A stretch of DNA of 45,051 nt from an uncultured Bacteroidales bacterium (GTDB taxonomy: Bacteria; Bacteroidota; Bacteroidia; Bacteroidales; Lentimicrobiaceae), in NCBI GenBank assembly GCA_937894795.1, contig CALCQV010000110.1, forward strand, positions 1 through 45,051. Reading direction: 5' to 3'. Of this stretch, positions 28,066 to 37,818 are shown piece after piece. The notes under the pieces are model-generated. The model worked only from the letters and a program-made list of their open reading frames with translations. It was not told where the DNA came from and did not search any database. Position numbers and translations under genes: made by a program. Within the stretch, counting starts at the first letter, position 1. Every line of letters starts with the position of its first letter.

Positions 28066-31000
28066 CTATCTGCTGATTATCAATTTTGTTGAATAGGCTG
28101 TTTTATCATTTTTCAAATACAATGAATAAATACCATCAGATAGTTGAGAAGCCTGAACAGTAATCAAACCTGCAGAATTGAATGTTACATCGGTTTTGCT
28201 AAACACGACTTTATTGTTCATATCTGTTATTTCAAGTGAATAATTACCCGACATCTTTGAATTAGCTTTCAATGAAAATACTCCTTTTGATGGATTAGGA
28301 TAAACCACCAGATCTGAGGTTTTAAATTCATTAATACCTGTACAATCTTCAAAAGTAACGGTAACTGATGCATTGTCTGCACAGTTGGTTACGTTGTCGG
28401 TAACAAGTACATTATATACTTCAGCACCTAGGCCAATTCCTGTAGTATCAACTGTAATGGAAGAGGATGTATAGTCTCCGGGTGTCCATAAGTAATTAAC
28501 ATCACCTGCAACATTTGCTTCAAGCGTAACAGATAAGCCTGCACATAGTGTAGTGTCTTGCGATATACTAATTAGCGGAAGGCTGTTAACTGTTATTGTA
28601 TAACTTTCTTCTACTTCATTCTGGCAACCATTTGCATCTGAGAGACCGATAATATTATAGGTAGTTGTTGTGGCAGGCATCAATGATAAGATATAAGGAT
28701 TATCACTTGTTTCAATCACACCTACTCCGTTTGATACTTCGAAGGTCCACGGTGCTGTACCAGTAAAGCTTATCTCAGTTGTTGCCGTTTCACCGGCACA
28801 GATCACATCATCGACAGAAAATGCTGCAGTTGGCAATGGCAGGAATGTAACCAGCATATCTTCATTAACATCACCACATGGTGCATCAGAAGTAACAAGT
28901 ATGTTAAGTGTGACATTCCCGGCTGCATAATCTTCTGCTGAAGGTTGGTATTCAGCATTCAATGCTGATGGATCAACAAATGTTCCTGTTCCGGTTGTGG
29001 TCCAGAGCACTGAAGTATGGTTATTTGCAGTTGCTTCCACAACTACCGGTAATCCCATACATAGTTCAACATCCTGCAGCGTATTGACAAATGCCTGTTT
29101 GGAGATAGTAACTATCATCTGATCAGTTTTTAATTCACCATCAGGCCCATTGACTGTCAAAGTGAGTATTGCCTGACCTGATGACATATCACCAGCTCCA
29201 GGTGTATAGAATGCATTAAGCGATGATGCATCGTCAAATGTGCCATCACCTGATGTAGTCCATAATGTACTTACATAATTATTAGCAGTGCCATTTAGCA
29301 TTACAGATTCTCTTTCACAAGTTGCAGCATCCAATCCTGCAAAAGCTGTTGTTTGTAGGAGTGGTGGGAATATAACATAATCAATCCATGCTGCATCGTC
29401 ACCGCTTATTGTATTAGCATCTTTCGTGTATACCCATTTAAAGGTCTTCTGACCGGCAGTAACAGGGAATACTACCCGTTGCCAGTTAGTTTCACCTGAC
29501 CATTGCCCAACGAGTGTTGAATTAATATAGAACTTCAGCCAATCATAATCTGCTTCTGATGATACTTTTACATAGAAGGAGATGGAATCATCTTCCATTA
29601 CATTATATGGTAAACTCAGTTCACTGGTTGAGTTATTGCCGATTGTACCTGATACTGAACTATAAAGGCCTTCATATTTTTCTTCGCTGGTAATCAGCCA
29701 GGTTGATGAACCGCCAAACTGCCAGTTGAAATTGCTGAAGTTGCCGGCTTCCCAGTCTTCCAGTATTAATCCAACAGGATAACTGAAAGTTTTCATGCCC
29801 TGATGGTATTGAGAGTTTATCTGGTAGGTGAATTCAGCAAAGTGCCCAACAGGTGTTTCAGGTGATACGGTGATATTAAATACCGGAAGTACAGCATTCA
29901 TTGGCCCAGTCATCAGGCTATCCCAGTGGAATGACGGATTATCAATGGTGATATATGGACTTGAAGTAGTCAATAGTCCTGTAACATCATATGCTTTATA
30001 GTCGCCTGAATTTATTGTTGATATTCTTATAGTTGCTGTTTCGCCGGCATCAAGACGGTTATTGCCGTTACCGGTAACTTCTGTAAGCACTATCAGCCCG
30101 GTTCTGAATGCCGGAGCATGAGCTTCAATATTGAAATTGCTGTAATATGTGCTGTCATTAACATCAGTAGCTGCAATAGTGAATGAAATGATCTCAGCAT
30201 CGGGAATGTTATTGGCAACACTAACTGCAAATGCATTATTAACATTAACAATTGAATCTACCGGTATGTCACCATAGAGTTCCTGGTTATCCGTAATTGT
30301 CACATAAGGATTTTCAGTTGTAAGAACTACATTAACCCCTACACCTGGTTGATCACCCTGGTTTTCAATGGCGAGATTCATCATGGCTGATTCACCATAA
30401 TCCAAAAGGCCATTTCCATTACCTTCGGAATCATTTAATGAATTGTCATCATACACCAACCAAGGCTGATTTGGTGGAGGTCCTGTTACGAAGGGTGATA
30501 CATAAGTCATTGCATAGCCCAGCCTGTTGTCAGTCCATACAGGATAAACCCATCCATCTCTTGCATGATTACCAAGGTAATCGCCAAAGTAGCCATCAGC
30601 CAGACCAGCAATAGGTGCCGGGGTAAATGATACGTCACTTACTTGTAAATCCCACCATGTATTGCCTCCATCAGAAGAGTTGGAAGTGAAAACTTCACAT
30701 TGATTTGCAGCAACGTTCCTATCATCATAGTATACAATACTAAGGTTTCCATTTATCGGGTCACAGGTTATCCACGGGAAGTAGTGTTTTTTACCTGCAC
30801 CGGCAGGGTCCTGATTCACCCTAAGTGGCGTTGTCCAAGTGGATCCGCCATCAGTTGATTTGATAAGGTAAACATCAGCATCATTTCCAGTATTTGTACC
30901 GGGTACTCCAATATTTGCCCAGGTAACATAAATAGTTCCACTATTTGGACCTGTACTGATATCAACTGCCATAGTAGGAAATGAGTTGACTCTCATATTC

Positions 31001-31995
31001 TTGCCAACACCGGTTGTGCGTATTCCACGGAGGTTGTCAATAATCCTTACAGCGGGTGACCATGTTACTCCGCCATCCAGTGATTTTGCTAATCCCAGTG
31101 CTTTTTCATCTGATGGCCATGAATCATAAATGACCCACAATACATATACCTCGCCATTGGGTCCTGTTTGAATGTTGACTCCCTGGTTGTGACTTCCGGC
31201 ATTAACAGCATTGCTGACATTAACTGCAGGAGTCCATGTTAATCCTTCATCAATTGACCTGCTTACTTCAATTTCACTATCATTGTTGCCACCGAAGTTT
31301 GTCCATGCATTATAGAGATTTCCTTCATAAGGACTAATAGGACTATTGTCAATCCACATGTGATTCTTGTCAAGCAATGAACCCCATCCCGGAGGTGAAG
31401 GAGCTACCAATACAGGTGTCCATGTTTGTCCCTGATCTGTACTATATGACACTCCTTGTCCGCCTGATGAATGAATATAGCCAACATAATACCGGCCAGA
31501 AAGACTAATTGCAGTTGTTGGGTCACCGCTATTGGTTCCACCGGCACCATTCACTGTTCCACCCCATGTTGAACCGGCATCGGTTGATAAAAATGCGTTG
31601 GCTCCGTATATGGAACCCACCGGCCTTGTTGTGCTGTTATTTGATTGCAGCAATGATTCGGCATTCATCGGATTGATGAATATTGAGTTCTCGCTTTGTG
31701 TGGATGTTTCGGTAGTAACCGGAATATCTTCAGAGTTTTCTGTCCTGACATTCTTACTTACCAGTTTTGATGTTCCGTACACACTGGCAGGTACCGGAAT
31801 ATCCTGTTGTACCGGTACTAGTCCAAGTGATGCCATACGACGCCAATATGACATGTTGTCTATTCGATCATCAACTTTGTATTTTGCACTTACCGGAGCA
31901 TTTGGTGTGTACATTTGCTTTTTCGGCTTCTGAGCATTTACAGAAGGTAATATCAGCAGAGATATTACAATAGGAATGATTAGTTTTTTTAACAC
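28066..31995 (-). CDS. T9SS-exported Asp-box (BNR/sialidase-like) propeller protein with Ig-like repeats
   Basis: A 1309-residue exported protein with signal peptide 1-21. Six Asp-box motifs (S-x-D-x-G-x-T-W) at about 136, 184, 246, 305, 380 and 440, for example 'STDQGQTWT' and 'KSTDGGSTWT', define a beta-propeller of sialidase/BNR type. I see no arginine triad or other proof of sialidase catalysis, so it may be a binding propeller. It continues with two CARDB-like domains (about 510-750), a MAM-like jelly roll (about 755-880), two Ig-like repeats with 'WTTSGDGTFDDAS' and 'WTTTGTGTFVDPS' (about 890-1060), two more PKD-like domains and a T9SS tail with 'YPNPSKGVF' (about 1230-1309). It lies 33 bp after the C25 gene at 32029-34350, so they are probably co-transcribed. 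The MAM plus Ig block matches one in the C25 protease at 5601-9041. Confidence 0.87.
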   Translation of the reverse strand: MLKKLIIPIVISLLILPSVNAQKPKKQMYTPNAPVSAKYKVDDRIDNMSYWRRMASLGLVPVQQDIPVPASVYGTSKLVSKNVRTENSEDIPVTTETSTQSENSIFINPMNAESLLQSNNSTTRPVGSIYGANAFLSTDAGSTWGGTVNGAGGTNSGDPTTAISLSGRYYVGYIHSSGGQGVSYSTDQGQTWTPVLVAPSPPGWGSLLDKNHMWIDNSPISPYEGNLYNAWTNFGGNNDSEIEVSRSIDEGLTWTPAVNVSNAVNAGSHNQGVNIQTGPNGEVYVLWVIYDSWPSDEKALGLAKSLDGGVTWSPAVRIIDNLRGIRTTGVGKNMRVNSFPTMAVDISTGPNSGTIYVTWANIGVPGTNTGNDADVYLIKSTDGGSTWTTPLRVNQDPAGAGKKHYFPWITCDPINGNLSIVYYDDRNVAANQCEVFTSNSSDGGNTWWDLQVSDVSFTPAPIAGLADGYFGDYLGNHARDGWVYPVWTDNRLGYAMTYVSPFVTGPPPNQPWLVYDDNSLNDSEGNGNGLLDYGESAMMNLAIENQGDQPGVGVNVVLTTENPYVTITDNQELYGDIPVDSIVNVNNAFAVSVANNIPDAEIISFTIAATDVNDSTYYSNFNIEAHAPAFRTGLIVLTEVTGNGNNRLDAGETATIRISTINSGDYKAYDVTGLLTTSSPYITIDNPSFHWDSLMTGPMNAVLPVFNITVSPETPVGHFAEFTYQINSQYHQGMKTFSYPVGLILEDWEAGNFSNFNWQFGGSSTWLITSEEKYEGLYSSVSGTIGNNSTSELSLPYNVMEDDSISFYVKVSSEADYDWLKFYINSTLVGQWSGETNWQRVVFPVTAGQKTFKWVYTKDANTISGDDAAWIDYVIFPPLLQTTAFAGLDAATCERESVMLNGTANNYVSTLWTTSGDGTFDDASSLNAFYTPGAGDMSSGQAILTLTVNGPDGELKTDQMIVTISKQAFVNTLQDVELCMGLPVVVEATANNHTSVLWTTTGTGTFVDPSALNAEYQPSAEDYAAGNVTLNILVTSDAPCGDVNEDMLVTFLPLPTAAFSVDDVICAGETATTEISFTGTAPWTFEVSNGVGVIETSDNPYILSLMPATTTTYNIIGLSDANGCQNEVEESYTITVNSLPLISISQDTTLCAGLSVTLEANVAGDVNYLWTPGDYTSSSITVDTTGIGLGAEVYNVLVTDNVTNCADNASVTVTFEDCTGINEFKTSDLVVYPNPSKGVFSLKANSKMSGNYSLEITDMNNKVVFSKTDVTFNSAGLITVQASQLSDGIYSLYLKNDKTAYSTKLIISR

Positions 31996-32028
31996 TTTAA
32001 ATGATTTATTGGTTACAACTGATTTTAC

Positions 32029-34350
32029 TTACTTGATAATAATCTTTACTACTTCCCGCTTTTCTGAGCTAAACAAGTCAAGGAAGTAGACACCCGGATT
32101 TACGTTTTCGGTTGGTATGATGATTTCTGATTGCAGAGTAGTAAAATTAATTTGTTTAACTGTTTTTCCTGTTAAATCCTTCAATGTTACCTGATCTACT
32201 ATAATATTGTTGCTAAGTTTAATGTTAATGGTTTCATCAGCAGGATTTGGATAGATGTTGAAAACATTGGCTGGAATTTCTTCTATACCTATGCTGCTGG
32301 TGAACTGTGTATTGTAAACTGTTGGCTTACAGTTATACCCTGAAACAATTATCTGTGCCGGACCAGCCGAATTTATAGCCGAGTCAAGCTGAACTTCTGC
32401 TACACCATATTGATTAGTATAACCCTTTCCAATTAAAATGTCATTTTTAACGGCTGCCACTGTGAGATCATTAAGCGGTGTACCCATACTTGAAACGGTA
32501 ACCTCAAATGTGGAACTGCCGGTGGGTATTGTAACGGGGTAGGTTGAAGAGATTGGCTTTGGCTCATTCGTCCATACAGCCATGGCCGGGTCACCCAATA
32601 CATTGCAGTCGTAGAAACACCATCTCAAAGCACCTTCTTCCCATTGACCGGGGGCGTTAACCCAAGGTGCTGTTACAATCTTTGATTCCATATGAGCACT
32701 GCCAATACGATTAAGGCTATCAGTAAACAGTGCATCTATAAATTCCCTTTGCAAATGGGCAGAAGGGCCTTCTGTCTGGCCTTCATTGAACCATCCATAT
32801 CTGGAATTGCCTACAAATGCGGAAGCGAAATTCTCAATACAGACCATCCTTTCTGCTATGCAGTCATTGGCATCAAAAGCACCACAAATACAACCGTGTG
32901 TGTATACTATTGGGTAATTGTGATTCACACCGTTCACTCCTGAGAAATTGTTATTGGTTATATCCCAGTTGTAAAGTTTCATTGTGTAGTTTTCATTGGC
33001 ATGGCCTGCATGGTTAATGAATGAACGACCGGCATTGATGGCATTCATCAGATCCTGAGGTGTCCATTCCTCTTCTTCGTCATACATCCTTAGTATGGGA
33101 TCTGATGATGGAATTCCGACTGTGGTATAACCATTGTCATCATGATATCCAACCAGTAATTCCAAATAATCTGAACCCCAGGTATCAGGGCTGTAGTAAA
33201 GATTCTCACCGGCAAGCAGATGATTTCTGAGCTCGCCTTCTACTGGTGCAGTCTGGTATTTGGTTGTCTTGTTTATCATTGACGCTAATTCAGTGGCGTT
33301 GCTGAATGACATCCTGCCGACTGATACTTCCGGTAGCAGGTCGTCCTCACCTATTTCCGCCCACATCTGATTGCCATTTGTATTCCAGTTGCCGTCAAGT
33401 GCAGAGTAATAGAGATCTGAAGGAATATTATCATCTTCATACAAGGTTGATGACTGAGCAGCGCAATAAAAGCCTCTGTATGCTACATGTTCAACATCAC
33501 CACCAAGGATTACCTGGCTGATTCCATAGGTTTGATACTCCTGAATGATCAGGTTTCTAATCTTTTCAGCTGCATCTGAACCTGTTATGGTTGAGTTGAT
33601 GTACTGTGTGGTAATGAGTTTAGTCTTTAGCCCCTGTTTCTTGTACAGATTTTCAAGGTTTGCCATTGCACCGGTAAACATCTCAGGCGTGATAATCAAT
33701 ATGTCGTAATTATCAACGCTTCTTGAAGGATTGGAATATTGTGCAATTAATTCAGGGTTTTGTGCATAGATAATTCCCCTGGTCCTGACTTCGGAATTTG
33801 CCGTCAGATTCTGCAATGCATTGGCCGCTTTTTGTGTTGGCTGGGTTTCTATGGTAATGGTTACCGACTGAAACCAGGTAAGTTTCCCATCTGCAGGATT
33901 GTACTGAACCGGAGTGAATGTGCTTAATGCATATGCATATCCATTCATGAAATGGGTCGATAATTTACCGGTTGATACTTCGGGATAGATTGCTGCCGAT
34001 TCATAAATACTTTTATTGATAGAGAAGGTTGAAGGTTGATTATCCGACAAAGGCCTTGAATACTGCATAGGATATAATTTGTAATATCCTTGTAATTCAA
34101 TTTTGTCATTACCTTCAAATGAAATACTGATAGCCTCATGACCGGGCGGCAAAAGCAGTTTAACAGCATAGTAAGGCAATCCGGGCTCACCGGTTCTGCC
34201 TGCTATAAGCATATCATCAAAACTGATTGACTGGAATCCATCAACGTTGGTGATAGTGTGATTTGTAACATCATACGTTTTACGTATAACTTCAGAACTG
34301 ACACTTGATACTGTAATCAAAAAGATCAAAAGAGTAAAGATTTTTTTCAT
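32029..34350 (-). CDS. Compact gingipain-like C25 cysteine protease with T9SS tail
   Basis: A 773-residue exported C25 peptidase, the shortest of the three in the window. Signal peptide 1-19; propeptide-like region 20-210 with 'GRTGEPGLPYYAVKLLLPPG', a motif of the Propeptide_C25 family. Catalytic domain about 213-600: H450 in 'FINHAGHANENY' and C487 in 'YTHGCICGAFD', with an acidic 'EEEEW' loop before the histidine. A short Ig-like domain (about 610-690) and a T9SS type A tail with 'YPNPADETINI' (about 700-773) follow. There is a -7 box 66 bp upstream, and the propeller gene follows 33 bp downstream. Like gingipains it should act at the cell surface or in the medium after prodomain removal. 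Confidence 0.93.
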   Translation of the reverse strand: MKKIFTLLIFLITVSSVSSEVIRKTYDVTNHTITNVDGFQSISFDDMLIAGRTGEPGLPYYAVKLLLPPGHEAISISFEGNDKIELQGYYKLYPMQYSRPLSDNQPSTFSINKSIYESAAIYPEVSTGKLSTHFMNGYAYALSTFTPVQYNPADGKLTWFQSVTITIETQPTQKAANALQNLTANSEVRTRGIIYAQNPELIAQYSNPSRSVDNYDILIITPEMFTGAMANLENLYKKQGLKTKLITTQYINSTITGSDAAEKIRNLIIQEYQTYGISQVILGGDVEHVAYRGFYCAAQSSTLYEDDNIPSDLYYSALDGNWNTNGNQMWAEIGEDDLLPEVSVGRMSFSNATELASMINKTTKYQTAPVEGELRNHLLAGENLYYSPDTWGSDYLELLVGYHDDNGYTTVGIPSSDPILRMYDEEEEWTPQDLMNAINAGRSFINHAGHANENYTMKLYNWDITNNNFSGVNGVNHNYPIVYTHGCICGAFDANDCIAERMVCIENFASAFVGNSRYGWFNEGQTEGPSAHLQREFIDALFTDSLNRIGSAHMESKIVTAPWVNAPGQWEEGALRWCFYDCNVLGDPAMAVWTNEPKPISSTYPVTIPTGSSTFEVTVSSMGTPLNDLTVAAVKNDILIGKGYTNQYGVAEVQLDSAINSAGPAQIIVSGYNCKPTVYNTQFTSSIGIEEIPANVFNIYPNPADETINIKLSNNIIVDQVTLKDLTGKTVKQINFTTLQSEIIIPTENVNPGVYFLDLFSSEKREVVKIIIK

Positions 34351-34415
34351 TAATGAGCTGGTTATGTGGTTGATGAAACTGATCAGTTGATCAACATTTA
34401 TATTATCTTACACTG

Positions 34416-34423
34416 CAAATGTA
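34416..34423 (-). promoter_or_regulatory. -7 box TACATTTG upstream of the compact C25 gene
   Basis: Exact TAnnTTTG on the minus strand, 66 bp before the start at 34350. It would drive the C25 and propeller genes together. Confidence 0.45.
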
Positions 34424-34505
34424 ATTTAATTATGTTTTTGATTAGTAAATTGATGACTGAATTTTGGAGTTATTTATCTGATTTTAAGATATTAATTCAC
34501 CTCAT

Positions 34506-36800
34506 TCAGCTACTGACAGTGATTTTGAGACTTATTGCCGTTGTTTTATTTGATAACCGAATGATAAATAAACCGGGAGATAACTTTAATGTTCTGTACA
34601 AGTACCCACTTCCGGTAAGATTTATCTTGAGTTCATCTATTTTAATACCCTGCAAGTTGAATATTTCCATATTATATTGCCCTTCAGCACCATAGAGTAC
34701 TATTTGATTAGTGGCTTTTACCGGATAAACAAAAAAGGCATGGTATAAATCAACGTTTTTAGCTCTTTCTGTCAGATGAAGATGCATATTATGTATGAGA
34801 GTATCACCGGCAACAACTAATACAGTATCTGTTCCTTCATAATATGGTGCAGTTGCTGTAATTTCAAATTCACCTCCCATAGAGGAAATAATGAACGCTC
34901 CATTTTCATCACTGATCACTTCGTTATTATTTAATGAAACGATAGCTCCAGGAATAGTGAAAAATGGTAGCTGATCATTGTAAACGATACCGCTAATCCA
35001 ACCAACTGTAAGCGTGTCAGGATTCAGGTTTTCAATAGCATCCAGGTCAAACCCGGCATCAGGCGCCTGTGAAGTGCCATCTCCATCATCGGTTATTCTT
35101 ATGTACTTTGCTTTGTTGAGAATAGTGGCCGACAAATCGAAGGAGGTATTCCCATTTCCATTCCCAATCATTAACCAAGGCCCGTCAGGTGTGTTGGCCC
35201 CATATACTTTATACCCCTCTGTTGTGGCATCGTTTTCATATACCCGAAAGTCATAACCGGTTCTATTTAACACCTGAGTTCCCATATCTAATATCACTGT
35301 TCCATTCCTGCCTATTGAATAGGCAATATTATCAGGTAAACCAAGAGCTGCCGGTGTATTCCCTTCATCGGCAGTATTGTTATTGGGTATTTGGCATGCA
35401 GCCAAACCTGATGCAAAATAACCTCCTCCTTTTATCAATGTTGCATTTATGGTAGTTTGAAGCCCACTTGTAATGGTAACATTTGAAATTTCTTCCTGCT
35501 GATAACCATTGGCCTGTATCCTGATTGAATAAGTGCCGGGAGTGAGGAATTTATGGTAATCTCCAATAGACTTTTGCGTATTTATCGGGAATAGATCGTT
35601 AATAAATAACGTTGCCGCTATCGTTTCACCGGTATTGGCATCAGTTATTATTCCATTGATGCCCTGGTTGATAGCATTAAAGATCATTGCTAACATGGCA
35701 TCTTTATTTTTCAGATAATATGAACCGATCTGCGAAGCAGGTGGTTGCTTGCTCACCGATATTTCAACCGACCAGCTTATGGCACCGGTTGCTCCGTAAC
35801 CATAATCCTTGGTACTGCCGTTAATGGCATACATACCTGAGAATCCCGGTCCTAATGGAATATTTGAATAACCTGAATTTGCGGCATACTGTTGTGCCAG
35901 AAAATAATGATTGGCATTGTCGGGTGTCAGCTCCTCCCTGTAACTCCAGGGATAGCTGATGAATTCAGTTCCACTGTGATAACTGATGTGAATAACAAAC
36001 TGGTGATCCCTTAGGATATTCCTTAATATCTTAGTTTCAGGCTGTGAGAAAATGCCTGTACTATTGCCTTCACCATTCCACATATATCCACAATCTCTGT
36101 TGATGTCAACGCCATTTTCATTATAACGTGTCATAAAGTCACGGCCATAGGGATTTATGCAATAAATTATCCATGTCTCTGCATTATCCACAGCAAAAGA
36201 AATTTCATCATTGTTGCCATAACCAACACAAAGATCCCTGGCAAACCTGATCAGATTTTCAGGACCGCCAATTTCATCACCGTGTATTCCGCCATCAAAA
36301 AGCAATTCCGGTTCATTTTCATCAATGGAACTATTATCGCTTATTTTAAGTGCCCAGAGTGAATGTGAACCACTTCCTGATCCCAAAAAATGCTTTGTAC
36401 ATATACCGGGGAAATTCACAGCCAGACTATCAGCAATAGCATCTAATTCTTCAACAGTATAATAACCGGTTGGAACACCCCTGTCTCCAAATGAGGCAGA
36501 AAAAGCATTCAGGTCTTCTATTTCCACATAAATATCAAGCCCATTATCCAGCAAATAAGTTAACTCTTCACCTGTAACATAGCCTCTTATGAAACCATCA
36601 CCTTCCTCGTAATTGATATGCATACCGAGGGCATTTGCCAGTTGAATGGTGCCCAATGCCCTGTTCAGATTTTCAGGTAGTCCGCTTGTGTTGATTTTAA
36701 TCTGCTGTTCACCATAACGCCAAGGCGTTTTTGGTTGAGCCGTAACGATATTACTTGATAACAGCAAAATGATTGCGAGGCAGGTAGTAAATTTCTTCAT
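34506..36800 (-). CDS. Secreted M14 zinc carboxypeptidase with discoidin-like domain and T9SS tail
   Basis: A 764-residue exported metallocarboxypeptidase. Signal peptide 1-21. M14 domain about 110-375: zinc ligands H173 and E176 in 'GIHGDEIGG', substrate-binding 'NRD' (234-236) in 'GVDINRDCGYMW', third ligand H275 in 'HISYHSGTEF', and general base E346 in 'WSVEISV'. A CarboxypepD_reg-like domain (about 383-460), a discoidin-like domain with 'VYENDATTEGYKVYG' (about 465-600), a second CarboxypepD_reg-like domain (about 605-680) and a T9SS tail (about 690-764) follow. The domain order resembles the M14 subfamily D (carboxypeptidase D/N type), many of which remove C-terminal Arg or Lys, but specificity is not shown. 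A carboxypeptidase beside gingipain-like proteases could trim the ends they create. Confidence 0.92.
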   Translation of the reverse strand: MKKFTTCLAIILLLSSNIVTAQPKTPWRYGEQQIKINTSGLPENLNRALGTIQLANALGMHINYEEGDGFIRGYVTGEELTYLLDNGLDIYVEIEDLNAFSASFGDRGVPTGYYTVEELDAIADSLAVNFPGICTKHFLGSGSGSHSLWALKISDNSSIDENEPELLFDGGIHGDEIGGPENLIRFARDLCVGYGNNDEISFAVDNAETWIIYCINPYGRDFMTRYNENGVDINRDCGYMWNGEGNSTGIFSQPETKILRNILRDHQFVIHISYHSGTEFISYPWSYREELTPDNANHYFLAQQYAANSGYSNIPLGPGFSGMYAINGSTKDYGYGATGAISWSVEISVSKQPPASQIGSYYLKNKDAMLAMIFNAINQGINGIITDANTGETIAATLFINDLFPINTQKSIGDYHKFLTPGTYSIRIQANGYQQEEISNVTITSGLQTTINATLIKGGGYFASGLAACQIPNNNTADEGNTPAALGLPDNIAYSIGRNGTVILDMGTQVLNRTGYDFRVYENDATTEGYKVYGANTPDGPWLMIGNGNGNTSFDLSATILNKAKYIRITDDGDGTSQAPDAGFDLDAIENLNPDTLTVGWISGIVYNDQLPFFTIPGAIVSLNNNEVISDENGAFIISSMGGEFEITATAPYYEGTDTVLVVAGDTLIHNMHLHLTERAKNVDLYHAFFVYPVKATNQIVLYGAEGQYNMEIFNLQGIKIDELKINLTGSGYLYRTLKLSPGLFIIRLSNKTTAISLKITVSS

Positions 36801-36915
36801 AAAAGAGGATTGATGTGTTTACCTAAGCAGTTGAATCAGCTTGTAAACGTAAATAAAAATCCAATTACCCTGATTGACAATTTCTCTGTAAGGTATAATA
36901 TTTTTCCTGCCTTGC

Positions 36916-37665
36916 TTATCTGATCAATATAACCTGCAGCCGCGGATTAATACTATTGATTGAGTATGGTAAGACTATTGATGGATCAAGATAGATAAAT
37001 TCAAGCTTCCTGCAATTTCTCAATGATTCAGGAAGGGTTACCAATGGACCGGCATAAGCAACATTCAGTTCAATAAGATCAGTAAGGTTGCCTAATTGTG
37101 GTGGCAAATATTGAAGCTGATTTTTACCAATAACCAGGTATTTCAAACTTATCATACCACCTATTTCTTCAGGCAGATATTGAAGCTGATTGTTCCGTAA
37201 ATGAAGGAATTCAAGATTCACGAGGTTGCCAATTTCGGCAGGTAATTCCTCTAAATCATTGTATTCCAGATATAATTCTTTAAGATTGTAAAGCTGACCA
37301 ATTTCCGGAGGCAGGCTTTTTAACCGGTTGTACTTGATTGATAAACGCTGTAACTTTTTTAGATTTCCAATGGATGAAGGTATTGACTCAAGCTTGTTGT
37401 TGCTAATGATAAGGGTTTCCAGGTTGACCAATTCACCAATTTCATCAGGCAATGATTTGATGTTGTCGTTAAAGAGTGTCAGCGAACGGAGGTTTTTAAG
37501 TTTACCAATTCCGGCTGGTATACTGTCAAGCCGTTTATTGCTGATTTTAAGTTTTGTAACCTTATCGGGATTGGCTATTGCTTCTGCAAGTTTGTTGGTG
37601 GATGAGCAACTGATAAAGGTAGTGGAAACAATTGCCAACAGGCATGCGATGATAAGTTTTCTCAT
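36916..37665 (-). CDS. Leucine-rich-repeat lipoprotein
   Basis: A 249-residue lipoprotein; lipobox 'TFISC' puts the modified cysteine at residue 20. Residues 35-220 hold about eight LRRs of the 23-residue bacterial type, L-x-x-L-P-x-x-I-G-x-L-x-x-L-x-x-L-x-L-x-x-N, for example 'LPDEIGELVNLETLIISNN'. This makes a curved binding surface with no catalytic residues. It lies 115 bp upstream of the M14 gene and just after the ROK terminator. I infer a periplasmic or surface binding protein; the partner is unknown. Confidence 0.88.
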   Translation of the reverse strand: MRKLIIACLLAIVSTTFISCSSTNKLAEAIANPDKVTKLKISNKRLDSIPAGIGKLKNLRSLTLFNDNIKSLPDEIGELVNLETLIISNNKLESIPSSIGNLKKLQRLSIKYNRLKSLPPEIGQLYNLKELYLEYNDLEELPAEIGNLVNLEFLHLRNNQLQYLPEEIGGMISLKYLVIGKNQLQYLPPQLGNLTDLIELNVAYAGPLVTLPESLRNCRKLEFIYLDPSIVLPYSINSINPRLQVILIR

Positions 37666-37735
37666 TAGATTCTATAGGCCGGGTGAATTAAATATGTTAA
37701 CTCAACTTTGATAAAGATCAAATTCCACACATCAT

Positions 37736-37776
37736 ACTTCCAAAGAGACAATTCATAAAACTGTCTCTTCGGAAAG
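37736..37776 (-). terminator. Terminator hairpin after the ROK gene
   Basis: ACTTCC-AAAGAGACA and TGTCTCTTCGGAAAGT form a stem of about 14 pairs with a small bulge around an AT-rich loop. It sits 43-83 bp after the stop at 37819 and separates the polA-ROK unit from the LRR gene. Confidence 0.65.
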
Positions 37777-37818
37777 TATTAATAAGTAGTCATTAATTGG
37801 CTTTAGTATTTAAGGAAT

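Noticed and set aside
28066..31995. Active sialidase
   Set aside because: Asp-boxes show the propeller fold, but I cannot identify the arginine triad or the Tyr/Glu pair needed for sialidase catalysis.
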